64,000 nucleotides of DNA from Pseudothermotoga_B sp051235805 (GTDB lineage Bacteria > Thermotogota > Thermotogae > Thermotogales > DSM-5069), in NCBI RefSeq assembly GCF_051235805.1, contig NZ_JBPNXV010000001.1:1-64000 (forward strand), read 5' to 3'. This document shows positions 35,434-44,427 of this stretch, piece after piece (positions within the stretch are counted from its first letter, which is position 1; each line of letters starts with the position of its first letter). The notes beneath the pieces are model-generated. The model was given only the letters and a program-made list of their open reading frames with translations. It was not told the origin of the DNA and made no database searches. The position numbers were made by a program, and so were the translations under genes.

Positions 35434-36090
35434 ATGTTTGAAAGGCACAACGAATTACTCGGTGAGTGTATGGAAAGACTCCACAAAGCAAAGGTCTTTG
35501 TCGCCGGCACAGGTGGACTTGGCTGCGCTGTTTTGTCATTGCTTGTCAGAACAGGGGTTGGTAGTCTTTGTTTTACAGACAACGCTTCTGTTGATGAGCC
35601 AGATTTGAACAGGCAGATCTTGTACGATCGAGATAGCCTTGGAAAGAAAAAAGTAGAAGAGGCGTTGGTCAAACTGAAAAGAATAAGTCCATCTTGTGAG
35701 TTGCTGGCGATTGAAGATACTATAGATGAGAGCTTCAATTTACCTGATGTTGATGTTGTCGTGGATTGCCTTGATAACTTCAAGTCGAAGTTCGTACTCG
35801 ATGAGCTGTGTCAGAGAAGGTCGATCCCACTTGTGCATGCCGGTGTCGAAGGGTATATCGGTCAAGCCACGACAATCGTCTATGGCAAGACTCCAACATT
35901 AAGAAATTTGTTTAGGGGCGTGAACGATCACAGGGTAAGGCAGGTTTTTCCACCCTTAGTTGTATTGATGGCGAGTGTACAGGTAGCTGAGGTGATCAAA
36001 CTCATCTGTGGCATGAAAGACTCGTTGGTGGGTGAAATCTTGCTGGTCGATCTTCTAAGAAACAGTTTTGAAAAAGTGAGAATCGTCTGA
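35434..36090 (+). CDS. ThiF/MoeB/HesA-family E1-like adenylyltransferase
   Basis: Protein of 218 residues that should adenylate the GG tail of the carrier encoded just upstream. It has the ATP site GTGGLGCAVLSLLVRTGVGSL, the DNRQ-like segment VDEPDLNRQILYD and the metal/ATP aspartate in VDCLDNFKSK. The two CxxC zinc motifs of MoeB and ThiF are not there: the usual place reads KTPTLRNLFRG. That places it nearer to HesA-like or shortened members. ATG at 35434. Confidence 0.87.
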   Translation: MFERHNELLGECMERLHKAKVFVAGTGGLGCAVLSLLVRTGVGSLCFTDNASVDEPDLNRQILYDRDSLGKKKVEEALVKLKRISPSCELLAIEDTIDESFNLPDVDVVVDCLDNFKSKFVLDELCQRRSIPLVHAGVEGYIGQATTIVYGKTPTLRNLFRGVNDHRVRQVFPPLVVLMASVQVAEVIKLICGMKDSLVGEILLVDLLRNSFEKVRIV

Positions 36091-36105
36091 ACTGGTGGTG
36101 ATATT

Positions 36106-36849
36106 GTGAAAAGAATTCTCGTAACGGTGTATTTTCTCGTAGCAGCCGTCTTGTATGTTCTAGTTTACGGTACGATTGTTCTACTCATAGGTTTCATGAT
36201 AAAGCTTTTCGCTAGCAAAGAGAAAGCGAGAAGATTTGTGGATAAACAGATAAAGATCTTTGGCAGAAATGCTTTCAAGTGGATGTTTTCACCGATAACT
36301 GTTTTGGGTGTGGAAAACATACAGAGCAACTGCCTTGTGGTTGCAAATCATCAGAGTTTGATGGATATACCTTTGATTCTTGGATATATAGGACCGATGC
36401 CAATGGTCGCCAAGAAAGAGTTATTGAAGGTTCCTGGTGTGAATTGGTTCGTCAAGTACATGGGAGGATTTTTCTTGGATAGGAAAAATCCCGTGGAAGG
36501 TGCGCAGGTGATCAAGAAAATCATGAGGACTCTGTCGAGTGGGCATTCTCTCTTGATTTTCCCCGAAGGGACTCGTTCCATAGATGGTACTGTTGGCAAC
36601 TTCAAGACGGCTATCTTCAAGGTGGCAAGAAAACTTGGTGTGAAAGTTCTGCCTGTTTCAATTTGGGGTACAATATTCTTGGTACCCAAGCGCAGCCTCT
36701 TTCTGAACCCGGGTCCTGTGTCGATGATCATTCACCCACCGATCGATCCATCGAACTTTTCCAATGAAGAAGAACTCACCAGAAAGGTAGAAGAAACCGT
36801 GCGTCTTGGGGTAGAACGGCTCAAAGCCAGCGGAGGTGATCTGAAATGA
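36106..36849 (+). CDS. plsC: 1-acyl-sn-glycerol-3-phosphate acyltransferase (PlsC family)
   Basis: Membrane-associated acyltransferase of 247 residues making phosphatidic acid from lysophosphatidic acid. An N-terminal membrane helix is followed by the catalytic NHQSLMD (HX4D), the GGFFLDRKNP region and the substrate-binding FPEGTRSIDG. GTG at 36106 follows TGGTGATATT. It overlaps the next gene by four bases. Confidence 0.93.
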   Translation: MKRILVTVYFLVAAVLYVLVYGTIVLLIGFMIKLFASKEKARRFVDKQIKIFGRNAFKWMFSPITVLGVENIQSNCLVVANHQSLMDIPLILGYIGPMPMVAKKELLKVPGVNWFVKYMGGFFLDRKNPVEGAQVIKKIMRTLSSGHSLLIFPEGTRSIDGTVGNFKTAIFKVARKLGVKVLPVSIWGTIFLVPKRSLFLNPGPVSMIIHPPIDPSNFSNEEELTRKVEETVRLGVERLKASGGDLK

Positions 36850-37400
36850 GAAGGGCTTGGATCAAGGCATTGGTATTGGATAAGGTACACAACTCCCCTG
36901 TGGTCATACTTGGTATCGAGGGCACAAACAAGGTGGTACCCATATGGATTGGAGCTTGTGAGGCAAACGCCTTGGCAATAAGTCTTGAAGGGCTTGGGTT
37001 TCCAAGACCACTCACACATGATTTGATTGTCAACATCTTGGAAGCCCTCGATGCTCGTCTTGAAAAGGCAGTTATTCATTCTGTGAAAGACAACGTCTAC
37101 CATGCAACATTGGTGATAAGGGATTTGACGTATGTCGAAGGTGAAGAAGACGAAGGTTCGGATGAACACGCGTTAATAGAAATAGATGCCAGGCCATCTG
37201 ACTCAATCGTTCTTGCTGTGAAAAAGGGTATACCAATCTATGTGAGCAATGAGATAGTGGATGAACACGCGATCGATTTGCAGATACCAGAAGAGACTTC
37301 AGATGAAGAGTTCAAGAAATTCATTGAAAACTTGGATATCGACAAGTTCAGACAGATGCTCAGAGACGAGCCAAAGGAAGACCAAGAGGATGAAGAATGA
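36846..37400 (+). CDS. Bifunctional nuclease family protein (DUF151)
   Basis: Protein of 184 residues with the DUF151 pattern: VVILGIEGTNKVVPIWIGACEANALAI near the N-terminus and the conserved IDARPSDSIVLAVKKGIPIYVSNEIVDEHAI. Some members show RNase and DNase activity; others are known only as structures. An acidic tail (PKEDQEDEE) overlaps the prenyl synthase start by 11 bp. ATG at 36846. Confidence 0.92.
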   Translation: MRRAWIKALVLDKVHNSPVVILGIEGTNKVVPIWIGACEANALAISLEGLGFPRPLTHDLIVNILEALDARLEKAVIHSVKDNVYHATLVIRDLTYVEGEEDEGSDEHALIEIDARPSDSIVLAVKKGIPIYVSNEIVDEHAIDLQIPEETSDEEFKKFIENLDIDKFRQMLRDEPKEDQEDEE

Positions 37401-38220
37401 AGAATTCCTCAAGCAGTTCAACGAAAAGTTAGCAAAGTTGATAGGTTCTTCAACGAAAGTTGAGGAAGCGATGAACTACAGTCTCTCATCTGGCGGAAAA
37501 CGACTCAGACCACTTTTGATAAAACTTTCCAGCGAGGACATGTCAGTAAAGATCGATTTGGTTTGGCATCCAGCGTTAGCGGTTGAACTGTTTCATACAG
37601 CTTCTTTAATTCACGATGATCTACCGCAAATAGACGACTCACCACTTCGGCGAGGAAAACCTTCTTGCCATATGGTTTATGGAAATGACTTTGCCATACT
37701 CGCAGGGGATGGTTTGATGTTGAAGGCATTCGAGGTACTCAGTTTGTCTGATGCCACTCCTCTGCAAAAGGCAGTTTTGTTCGAGGTGTTCTCAAGGGCA
37801 ACTTATGATGTCTTGATAGGTGAATCATTGGATGTTGAATACACTGGTAAAAGTGAGGAGCTCGGTAACGTCTTGAGAATGTATGCGAAGAAAACAGGTG
37901 CACTTTTTGCTTTCTGCTTGGCTTGTGGACCAATACTTTCTGAAAGGTTTGATCTGATCGACAAGCTGTCGAAGTTGGGAACTCTGCTTGGTGTATGGTT
38001 TCAGATTATCGACGATCTGAAGGATCTTCTGGCTGATGAGAAGCAAACCGGCAAATCAGTGGGAAGAGATAAAATTCTTGGCAAACCCACAGTAGTGAGT
38101 ATCATGGGTGTGCAGAAAGCCCAGATCTTTGCCGATAATTTATTTAAGGGAGTTATCAACAGGTTAGAGAAACTGCAGATGAAAGAACTGACAGGTTTTC
38201 TCAGAAGTTTTGCCAACTGA
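37390..38220 (+). CDS. Polyprenyl (farnesyl/geranylgeranyl) diphosphate synthase
   Basis: Chain-elongating isoprenoid synthase of 276 residues. It shows GGKRLRPLL, the first aspartate motif HDDLPQIDDSPLRRGKPSCH (DDxxxxD form) and the second motif IIDDLKDL. Chain length cannot be set with confidence; the HTASLIHDDL segment before the first motif is as in short-chain bacterial enzymes. ATG at 37390 follows GAAGACCAAGAGG and overlaps the DUF151 gene. Confidence 0.9.
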   Translation: MKNEEFLKQFNEKLAKLIGSSTKVEEAMNYSLSSGGKRLRPLLIKLSSEDMSVKIDLVWHPALAVELFHTASLIHDDLPQIDDSPLRRGKPSCHMVYGNDFAILAGDGLMLKAFEVLSLSDATPLQKAVLFEVFSRATYDVLIGESLDVEYTGKSEELGNVLRMYAKKTGALFAFCLACGPILSERFDLIDKLSKLGTLLGVWFQIIDDLKDLLADEKQTGKSVGRDKILGKPTVVSIMGVQKAQIFADNLFKGVINRLEKLQMKELTGFLRSFAN

Positions 38221-38230
38221 GAGAGTGAGA

Positions 38231-40570
38231 ATGGTGGAAAAGATATTGGAAGTTCTGAAAACTGTGGCGAGAAAAAAGTTACTTTTGATAATAGCCACGG
38301 CCGGTATTGCTGTTGTTCTGGTCGTTTTTTTCGGCTTAAAGATTTTCAGAAGAGTTTTTGTTGCAACTCCGGAAAAGGCTGCGAGTATTGTCACACAAGC
38401 TTTGACGATCTCGGTACCAGAAGGTGCATACAACAGACAAAAGAGTTTTGAGATAAAGAGAATAACGCTTTCAAATTTACATCCTCAGCTTTCAACAGTC
38501 TTTGTATCTGAGGTTTACGAGGTTTCTCCGACTGACAGAATAGAGGAATTTGCGATGAGACCTGTGGTGATTCGTTATCGGCTTCCGAAAAATCTTTATC
38601 TCGGCGAGGAGTATGGCAATGTGAAATTGGCTTACATTCCCAATTTGTCTGAGCCGATTTACAGGACTCTTGGCGGTGCTCATATAGATATGGATGAATC
38701 AGGTGCGTACGTTGAAGTCGAAGCCTTTCATGCTTCTGTGATTGGGATAATAGCAGATGTTCCGCAGAAGCAAAAGCTTGGTCTACAGTTGATCAAGGAA
38801 AATTCGAAAAGTGTTGAACCAGTTCTTTTGCTTGTCCCAGACATGGACAGGAACTTTCTTGGTTTTGTACCAAGTACTTTCAAACAGGAAATCAATCTGT
38901 GGGATGAGATTTTCCCAAATCGAACGATTATGTATTATGAATATCCAATAGTTAGCACGAAATCCAAATCGTACATGAATGGATTTCGGCAGTTCTCGCG
39001 TACAAGTACTTTGAGCAGTTACTTACTCTACGAAGCCGAAAAACTGGCAGCCGAGCTTATGAGATTGAAAAGCCTTGATTTTGACATCCTCGCTCATGGT
39101 ATCGGCGGCCTGATAGCACGTTTGGCGGTCGAAAGACACCCAGAGATCAGAAATGTGAGAAAAATTGTCTTGGTGAGTACACCAAACAAAGGAACAAATG
39201 TAGTGAATCCAATCTACTTCGGGACGCTTTTCTTCGACAAACCCTCCAATATAGTTGCGACCAATTTCGGTTTGGACAGATCGATTGTGGATTCGATAAA
39301 GTCACATCTACTCTTCTATCTTGAATCCATTGGTCCAATCTACAGGGAAATCTCTGTGTCTTCTCAACTTCTCAATTTATTGGGCAGTCCCAGAAAAGAC
39401 ATAGAGTACTTGTGTGTTGCTGGAAATAGCCCACCTATGTCAATAAACGTTAAAGGAACACCAATCGAGATTTTTTATCCTGAGTTGGCTAGTGAGGTAG
39501 GTGATGGTGTAGTAACATTGCAGAGTGCGAAGATCGACGGAGTAGAGTTTTTTGTGGCGGAGGGTTCATTCTTTGATTGTTATCTCTCTTCAAGGTTTCA
39601 GGAAAAAATAAAGACTTTTCTGGCTTACCAGCCTCTGAAGATTCCGCAGTACAAAGCTGAGACATATCCAGAAAAAGTTTCTGGAGCGAGGGAGTCCGAA
39701 AGCATACAAAAGACCACACAATCCTTACAGATTAAGGTTCCGAATTCATTTACAGTTGCTCAGTTCATGAAAAGGACAAAGACTCTGCAGCTGCAAAATG
39801 CGATCGATATCTTTCAAGTCAACTCAAAAATTCTGATACAGCGTGATGATGGATTGTATGACATAGGTTCAAAACTTTTGTATAGAGGAGAACTTAGATA
39901 TGCACATGTTGTTTCTGGCAAACTTGGTTTCTTCAGTGATAAGAGTGCTGTTTTGTATGATGGAAACAGATTTTCTCGAGTTGACAATGTGAACTTGCTC
40001 AACAACTTTGTAGATGTGTTGGTCAGTGATATCGGTATCTTCGGTGTGGCAAAGGAGAAGAAATTGGTATTCTATAAGTGGGAAAATCAGTGGAAAAGAT
40101 TGGCTGATCTGCCGGGTGAGTATGCGAAATTTGTAGATGGTGATTTTCCACATTTACTCACAAATGAAGCTGTGTATGTTATCTCGAGTACTGATGGTTC
40201 CTTAAAAGAACTTTTGAATTCTTCACAGATAAATGCCAAGGGCAGATCAGTTGATTTCACAGCTTGTGTCAGAAAGGAAAATCTCTTGATTTTGGGTTTG
40301 AGGAGCTATTCAGTGGTTTTCTATGATCTTTCTACGAAAGCTCAGTTCATCGTTGCCGAAGGTTGGATAGATCCTATCTTCATGGGTTTTGGTGATAGAT
40401 ATCTCTTTATTTGTGGAAATTCTTCTGCCCTGCTCTTTGACCAAAAGAGTATGAATGTGAAGGGAGAGATTCACAAGTTCAACGGTACACTGAGAAAGAT
40501 TTTACCGACGGCAAGGGAGGTTTACGCACTCGTAGACAGGAGGATAGAGGTCTATGAACTGCCTCAATAA
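38231..40570 (+). CDS. Membrane-anchored lipase/PGAP1-like protein lacking the serine nucleophile
   Basis: A 779-residue protein with an N-terminal membrane anchor (KLLLIIATAGIAVVLVVFFGLKIF) and a large part outside the membrane. Residues 190-460 follow the alpha/beta-hydrolase plan: LLLVPDMDRNFLGF, then LAHGIGGLIARLAVERHPEI, then IVLVSTPNKGT as in lipase and PGAP1 relatives. The elbow that should read GHSxGG reads AHGIGG, so glycine (about 290) replaces the catalytic serine. The C-terminal 250 residues show repeats resembling beta-propeller blades. The 3' end overlaps the TPR gene by 17 bp. It may bind rather than cut its ligand. Confidence 0.7.
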   Translation: MVEKILEVLKTVARKKLLLIIATAGIAVVLVVFFGLKIFRRVFVATPEKAASIVTQALTISVPEGAYNRQKSFEIKRITLSNLHPQLSTVFVSEVYEVSPTDRIEEFAMRPVVIRYRLPKNLYLGEEYGNVKLAYIPNLSEPIYRTLGGAHIDMDESGAYVEVEAFHASVIGIIADVPQKQKLGLQLIKENSKSVEPVLLLVPDMDRNFLGFVPSTFKQEINLWDEIFPNRTIMYYEYPIVSTKSKSYMNGFRQFSRTSTLSSYLLYEAEKLAAELMRLKSLDFDILAHGIGGLIARLAVERHPEIRNVRKIVLVSTPNKGTNVVNPIYFGTLFFDKPSNIVATNFGLDRSIVDSIKSHLLFYLESIGPIYREISVSSQLLNLLGSPRKDIEYLCVAGNSPPMSINVKGTPIEIFYPELASEVGDGVVTLQSAKIDGVEFFVAEGSFFDCYLSSRFQEKIKTFLAYQPLKIPQYKAETYPEKVSGARESESIQKTTQSLQIKVPNSFTVAQFMKRTKTLQLQNAIDIFQVNSKILIQRDDGLYDIGSKLLYRGELRYAHVVSGKLGFFSDKSAVLYDGNRFSRVDNVNLLNNFVDVLVSDIGIFGVAKEKKLVFYKWENQWKRLADLPGEYAKFVDGDFPHLLTNEAVYVISSTDGSLKELLNSSQINAKGRSVDFTACVRKENLLILGLRSYSVVFYDLSTKAQFIVAEGWIDPIFMGFGDRYLFICGNSSALLFDQKSMNVKGEIHKFNGTLRKILPTAREVYALVDRRIEVYELPQ

Positions 40571-41426
40571 GAGCAGGTTTTTGGTTGGATTTGTGGTAGT
40601 CTTGCTTGCAGTCTTGACCTATGGGGTTAACGAGTATTACACATCTGCTTTGAACGCTTATGCTTCAGAGAAGTACGAGCAAGCTTTACAGTGGTTTGAA
40701 AAGGCGATTCAGATAGAACCATCTTTGGAATCTTACGATAACCTGCTGAAATTAAAAATGGGTATCTGTGCATTTGCGATTGGCGATCTTCAGAAAGCAA
40801 AGGCGTATCTTGAACCGTACGAGAGGAGTAACCCTATCGCAGCGAAGATATTGGATTTGATTCGTCGAGGAGGTCAACCAACTGAGGAATGGATGGTTTG
40901 GATAAGGTCTAGAGTTTCCCAGACAACCTCCACTGTGACCTCACAGGAACCATCTAAGGAAAAGAGATTGCCTTTGTTCCTTGTACTTGGTGTCTTCACC
41001 CTTAGCTTTTCACTGACTTTTCTTGCCGTTTATTTTTTGAGGAAACGACACAAGAGAACTGTTGCAGCAACAAATGTTGAGGAACCCACCGTCGAAACCC
41101 TTGAGGCAAAGGTTGAAAACAGCATAGGTGAAGTTGAGAAACTCATTGAAGAGATATCTGTACAAGAAAACGCAACTACTGTTGCTGAAAACGATGAAAA
41201 ACTCAAAGAAATCGAAGCCCAACTTGACTCGATAGTTCAAGAGATACTCTCCAAAGAACAGCCAAAGCAGACAGTGACTTTAAGTTCCCAAGAGGATCCA
41301 TTTGAAATTCTAAAGAAGCTCGAAGAAAAGAATGCCTATGACGAAGAAGACGCGAAGATCTTATCAGATTTGATGCAAAAGATAATCAATACCCCGGAAA
41401 GATCAGAAGACGAGAGGGAACGGTAA
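40554..41426 (+). CDS. TPR-containing membrane protein
   Basis: Protein of 290 residues. A signal anchor (FLVGFVVVLLAVLTYGV) is followed by TPR-like helices (YYTSALNAYASEKYEQALQWFEKAIQIEPS and LKMGICAFAIGDLQKAKAYLEPYE). A second membrane helix follows (LPLFLVLGVFTLSFSLTFLAVYFL), then a long acidic, coiled-coil-like tail. It is coupled to the hydrolase-like gene before it, so the two products may form an envelope complex. Its last 41 bp overlap the convergent mreC gene. Confidence 0.8.
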   Translation: MNCLNKSRFLVGFVVVLLAVLTYGVNEYYTSALNAYASEKYEQALQWFEKAIQIEPSLESYDNLLKLKMGICAFAIGDLQKAKAYLEPYERSNPIAAKILDLIRRGGQPTEEWMVWIRSRVSQTTSTVTSQEPSKEKRLPLFLVLGVFTLSFSLTFLAVYFLRKRHKRTVAATNVEEPTVETLEAKVENSIGEVEKLIEEISVQENATTVAENDEKLKEIEAQLDSIVQEILSKEQPKQTVTLSSQEDPFEILKKLEEKNAYDEEDAKILSDLMQKIINTPERSEDERER

Positions 41427-42045
41427 AACTGTTGTCAACTATGTAGTAAATCCCTTCTCTATCAATGACTCTGCCAATTTTCGCGTATCCAAGGTTCTTC
41501 AAAAGAGTACCGCAAGGGAAGGTGTCTGATATCTCAACCTCAAAGCCAATTACGTCAATGTTCTCATAAACTCTGATTCTGTTTCCGAGAAAAAGTTCTC
41601 CATCGGTTTTGGTACCAGATGATTCCAGTGTGACTTGCACGATCACCTGTGAAGAGAAGATTGATTCTATCCAGGTCACTTGATTGTCTGAATTCCTGAC
41701 GATCCCAACCAAGCGTCCTTTATCTGGGTCAACTGCCACGTCACCTGGTTTTGATTCGCCAACTGCAACGATGTATTCCCCTCTGAGACCCAGGACGACA
41801 AGGTCTCCCAAGGGAAGCTGTAATGGTTGATGAGATCTTTCTGAACCGTTCTGATTTAGAGAGATCTTAATACCTTCTACGACATGCGTTGCGAATATTC
41901 TGCTCTTGAATGGGATCACCGAGAGAGGATTTAGAAAGCGATACAAAATGGAACTTATGAACTGCGATGAAACCACATCGAGTGTAAAGATGAGTGCAAA
42001 AACAAACAAAAACGCGACCAACTGGTTAACTTGCCTGACAGGCAT
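41386..42045 (-). CDS. mreC: Rod-shape protein MreC (short form)
   Basis: Elongasome scaffold of 219 residues, well below the 270-370 of typical MreC. After one N-terminal membrane helix the coiled coil is nearly missing. The beta domain remains: GDLVVLGLRGEYIVAVGESKPGDVAV, RLVGIVRNSDNQVTWIESIFSS and YAKIGRVIDREGIYYIVD. The start directly follows the mreB stop. No mreD, rodA or pbp2 is seen in the window. Confidence 0.82.
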   Translation of the reverse strand: MPVRQVNQLVAFLFVFALIFTLDVVSSQFISSILYRFLNPLSVIPFKSRIFATHVVEGIKISLNQNGSERSHQPLQLPLGDLVVLGLRGEYIVAVGESKPGDVAVDPDKGRLVGIVRNSDNQVTWIESIFSSQVIVQVTLESSGTKTDGELFLGNRIRVYENIDVIGFEVEISDTFPCGTLLKNLGYAKIGRVIDREGIYYIVDNSFTVPSRLLIFPGY

Positions 42046-43059
42046 TCAGTCCACCTGCTGAAGTTTCTTCAATATTTCCACTTTGTCGAGAACTTTCCCA
42101 GCGCCTTTTGCAACACATGTCAGCGGATCTTCTGCTTTAACAACCTTAATTCCTGTTTCTTTTTCGATTAGCCTATCGATACCTCGCAACAACGATCCTC
42201 CACCTGTTGCGACTATGCCACGTTCAACGATATCTGTTGCCAATTCTGGTGGAGTTCGTTCCAACGTGGACTTTATGCTGTCTATTATGGCAGCTACTGG
42301 TACTGTTAATGCTTCACGAATCTCAGCTCCTCTCAAAACAGTTCTCCTTGGCAGTCCAGTGGAAAGATCGATACCGGTTACAGTTGTTTCAAGTGCATCG
42401 TATTCTTCGGCTCTGTAGACATTTCCTATTTCCATCTTTATCTTCTCGCCAGTTCTTTCGCCGATTGCTATTCTGTAGGTTTCTCTTACGTACTGAACGA
42501 TTGCTTCGTCCATTTCATCACCAGCAATTCTTATTGAATCCCACACGACAATACTGCCGAGTGATATAACAGCAACCTCTGTTGTTCCTCCACCTATATC
42601 GACGATCATATTTCCGTTTGGTTCTTCAACGTCGAGGTCTATTCCTATCGCACTCGCCATGGGTTCTTCTATCAAGAAAACCCTTGAGGCGCCTGCTTCA
42701 AGACCAGCTTCTAATATGGCACGTCTTTCCACATCTGTTATTCCAATGGGTACCCCTATCACAATTCTTGGCTTGAGAAAAGAAATCGTCGGTTTGGTCT
42801 TCCCAATGAAGTATTTGAGCATTGAAAGTGCTACATCGTAATCGGCTATGACTCCATCTCTCAATGGGCGCAGTGCAATTATCGATGCGGGGGTTTTGCC
42901 AAGCATCATCTTTGCTTCCATTCCAACTTTTAGAACTTCACCGGTATCTGCGTTAATAGCAACTACAGATGGTTCATTTATAATGATTCCTTTTCCCCGT
43001 GCGTACACGAGTGTATTTGCTGTACCAAGATCTATACCAAGGTCACGTCTCATGTTCAC
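42046..43059 (-). CDS. mreB: Rod-shape-determining actin-like protein MreB
   Basis: Actin-fold filament protein of about 337 residues that guides side-wall peptidoglycan synthesis. It contains DLGIDLGTANTLVYARGKGIIINEPSVVAI (phosphate 1), IVDIGGGTTEVAVISLGSIV (phosphate 2) and GIVATGGGSLLRGID (adenosine site). GTG at 43059 is preferred since GGAGG lies 8 bp upstream; ATG at 43053 is a good alternative. mreC follows on the same strand. The divergent gene starts about 100 bp away. Confidence 0.96.
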   Translation of the reverse strand: MNMRRDLGIDLGTANTLVYARGKGIIINEPSVVAINADTGEVLKVGMEAKMMLGKTPASIIALRPLRDGVIADYDVALSMLKYFIGKTKPTISFLKPRIVIGVPIGITDVERRAILEAGLEAGASRVFLIEEPMASAIGIDLDVEEPNGNMIVDIGGGTTEVAVISLGSIVVWDSIRIAGDEMDEAIVQYVRETYRIAIGERTGEKIKMEIGNVYRAEEYDALETTVTGIDLSTGLPRRTVLRGAEIREALTVPVAAIIDSIKSTLERTPPELATDIVERGIVATGGGSLLRGIDRLIEKETGIKVVKAEDPLTCVAKGAGKVLDKVEILKKLQQVD

Positions 43060-43156
43060 GAAATCAGCCTCCATTGAAACGATTCAGCTTGATTTTATCA
43101 CGAACTTTGAAAAAACAAAAGAACATGATAGAGTAATATGGCAAAAGGTGATAGCT

Positions 43157-44167
43157 GTGCTAACTAAGATTTTGATAGGCATAATTCTAAGCTTGGGCAT
43201 GACCGGACTAATATCTTTTTTCGGTGCAAGAGAGACAATCATTGCAGCACTGAAGTCCATGAACATGGGGTTTTTCTTACTCGCTTGCTGTAGCTACATT
43301 TTTCTCGTATTTGTAGATGCCCTCAGGACAAAACTTCTCTTATCGCTGAATGGTGAGAAAGTCAGTTATCGGCTTTGTCTTCAAAACACGATACTGGGCC
43401 TTTACACCAGTGCCATCACACCTTTTTCAGCAGGAGGACAGCCTTTTCAAATCTATCATTTGGTGAAAAATGGTGTTCTAATAGAGCGTTCTTCAATGGC
43501 TATTGGAGTTAAGTTCATCACATCACTGTCTGTGATGATCAGTGGCTCTTTTCTTTTGCTCATCTTTGCTGGCAAGAGGATCATATCAGATGCTGGTTCG
43601 GCCTTTCTTGTGTACACGGGCTTGGTCTTGACTTGCAGCGCGTACTTGTTCTTTTTGTTGCTGATATTCTCCAAAACTTTCACTTACAAGATCTTCACAT
43701 CGAAGCTTCTCACAAGGATATTGTCCCGAATAACCAGAAGAAATACAGAGGTGGTTTTCAAGAAAACTGTGGACTCTTTGACAAATTATTTCGACCTTTT
43801 GAAGAGCTTGTGGAATCGTTCCAAGCCTGTCTTGTTGCTGAACATAATACTTACGGCGTCAGAGATCTTGATCAGTGTGAGTATTCCCTACGTACTGATG
43901 GTGGGTTTTGGCATCAGATCGAATTATTTCGAGTTTTTGTGTGCGATACTGGTGATGACAATGGTTGTCTATTTTCTGCCGACGCCAGGTTCATCAGGTG
44001 GTGTTGAAGGCGCTTTCTACATGATGTTCAGAAATATGTTTTCAAAAGAGGTCGTAGTGGCAACTGTGATCACCTGGAGGCTAATCACTTACTACGCAAT
44101 AATAGTTGCCGGATCGTTGATCTTGCCTAAGGTATTTCTTGATATCAAACAAACAAAGCAATCATAA
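43157..44167 (+). CDS. Lysylphosphatidylglycerol synthetase/flippase-like membrane protein (UPF0104)
   Basis: Integral membrane protein of about 336 residues with eight or so predicted helices and the family patterns: LLACCSYIFLVFVDALRTKLLL, TPFSAGGQPFQIYHLVKNGV, and near the end PTPGSSGGVEGAFYMMF. The family includes the MprF flippase-type domain and archaeal AglD. The soluble aminoacyl-transferase domain of MprF is absent, so it is probably a lipid transport or glycolipid-related protein. GTG at 43157 follows AAAGGTGAT. Convergent overlap with the next gene is 23 bp. Confidence 0.85.
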   Translation: MLTKILIGIILSLGMTGLISFFGARETIIAALKSMNMGFFLLACCSYIFLVFVDALRTKLLLSLNGEKVSYRLCLQNTILGLYTSAITPFSAGGQPFQIYHLVKNGVLIERSSMAIGVKFITSLSVMISGSFLLLIFAGKRIISDAGSAFLVYTGLVLTCSAYLFFLLLIFSKTFTYKIFTSKLLTRILSRITRRNTEVVFKKTVDSLTNYFDLLKSLWNRSKPVLLLNIILTASEILISVSIPYVLMVGFGIRSNYFEFLCAILVMTMVVYFLPTPGSSGGVEGAFYMMFRNMFSKEVVVATVITWRLITYYAIIVAGSLILPKVFLDIKQTKQS

Positions 44168-44345
44168 AGGACAAAGCATAAGCTATACCACAGATCAGCA
44201 GGGCTTTCCAGCCCCTTCTGTTATGTCCTTTCATCTTCTCCTTTTCTTCGTTTTTCATTGCCCTCAAGCCTAGCTCAAAACTCAGGATTGCAAAGAGCAA
44301 AACTGCCGATCCTGCGAAGAAAAAGATATTCGAAATAGCTCTCAA
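44145..44345 (-). CDS. Small two-helix membrane protein of unknown function
   Basis: Hypothetical protein of 66 residues with two predicted membrane helices (ISNIFFFAGSAVLLFAILSF and WKALLICGIAYALSFMIALF) separated by a basic, acidic loop (RAMKNEEKEKMKGHNRR). TTG at 44345 has a good AGAGGTGAT site. It resembles many short DUF-type membrane proteins and has no specific family I can name. Confidence 0.65.
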   Translation of the reverse strand: MRAISNIFFFAGSAVLLFAILSFELGLRAMKNEEKEKMKGHNRRGWKALLICGIAYALSFMIALFV

Positions 44346-44427
44346 AATATCACCTCTGATCGCATAATGTGCTGCACGTCATTTGTACCAATAGTTTTCG
44401 ATTTCATGTCTATCCACATATGAGGGT

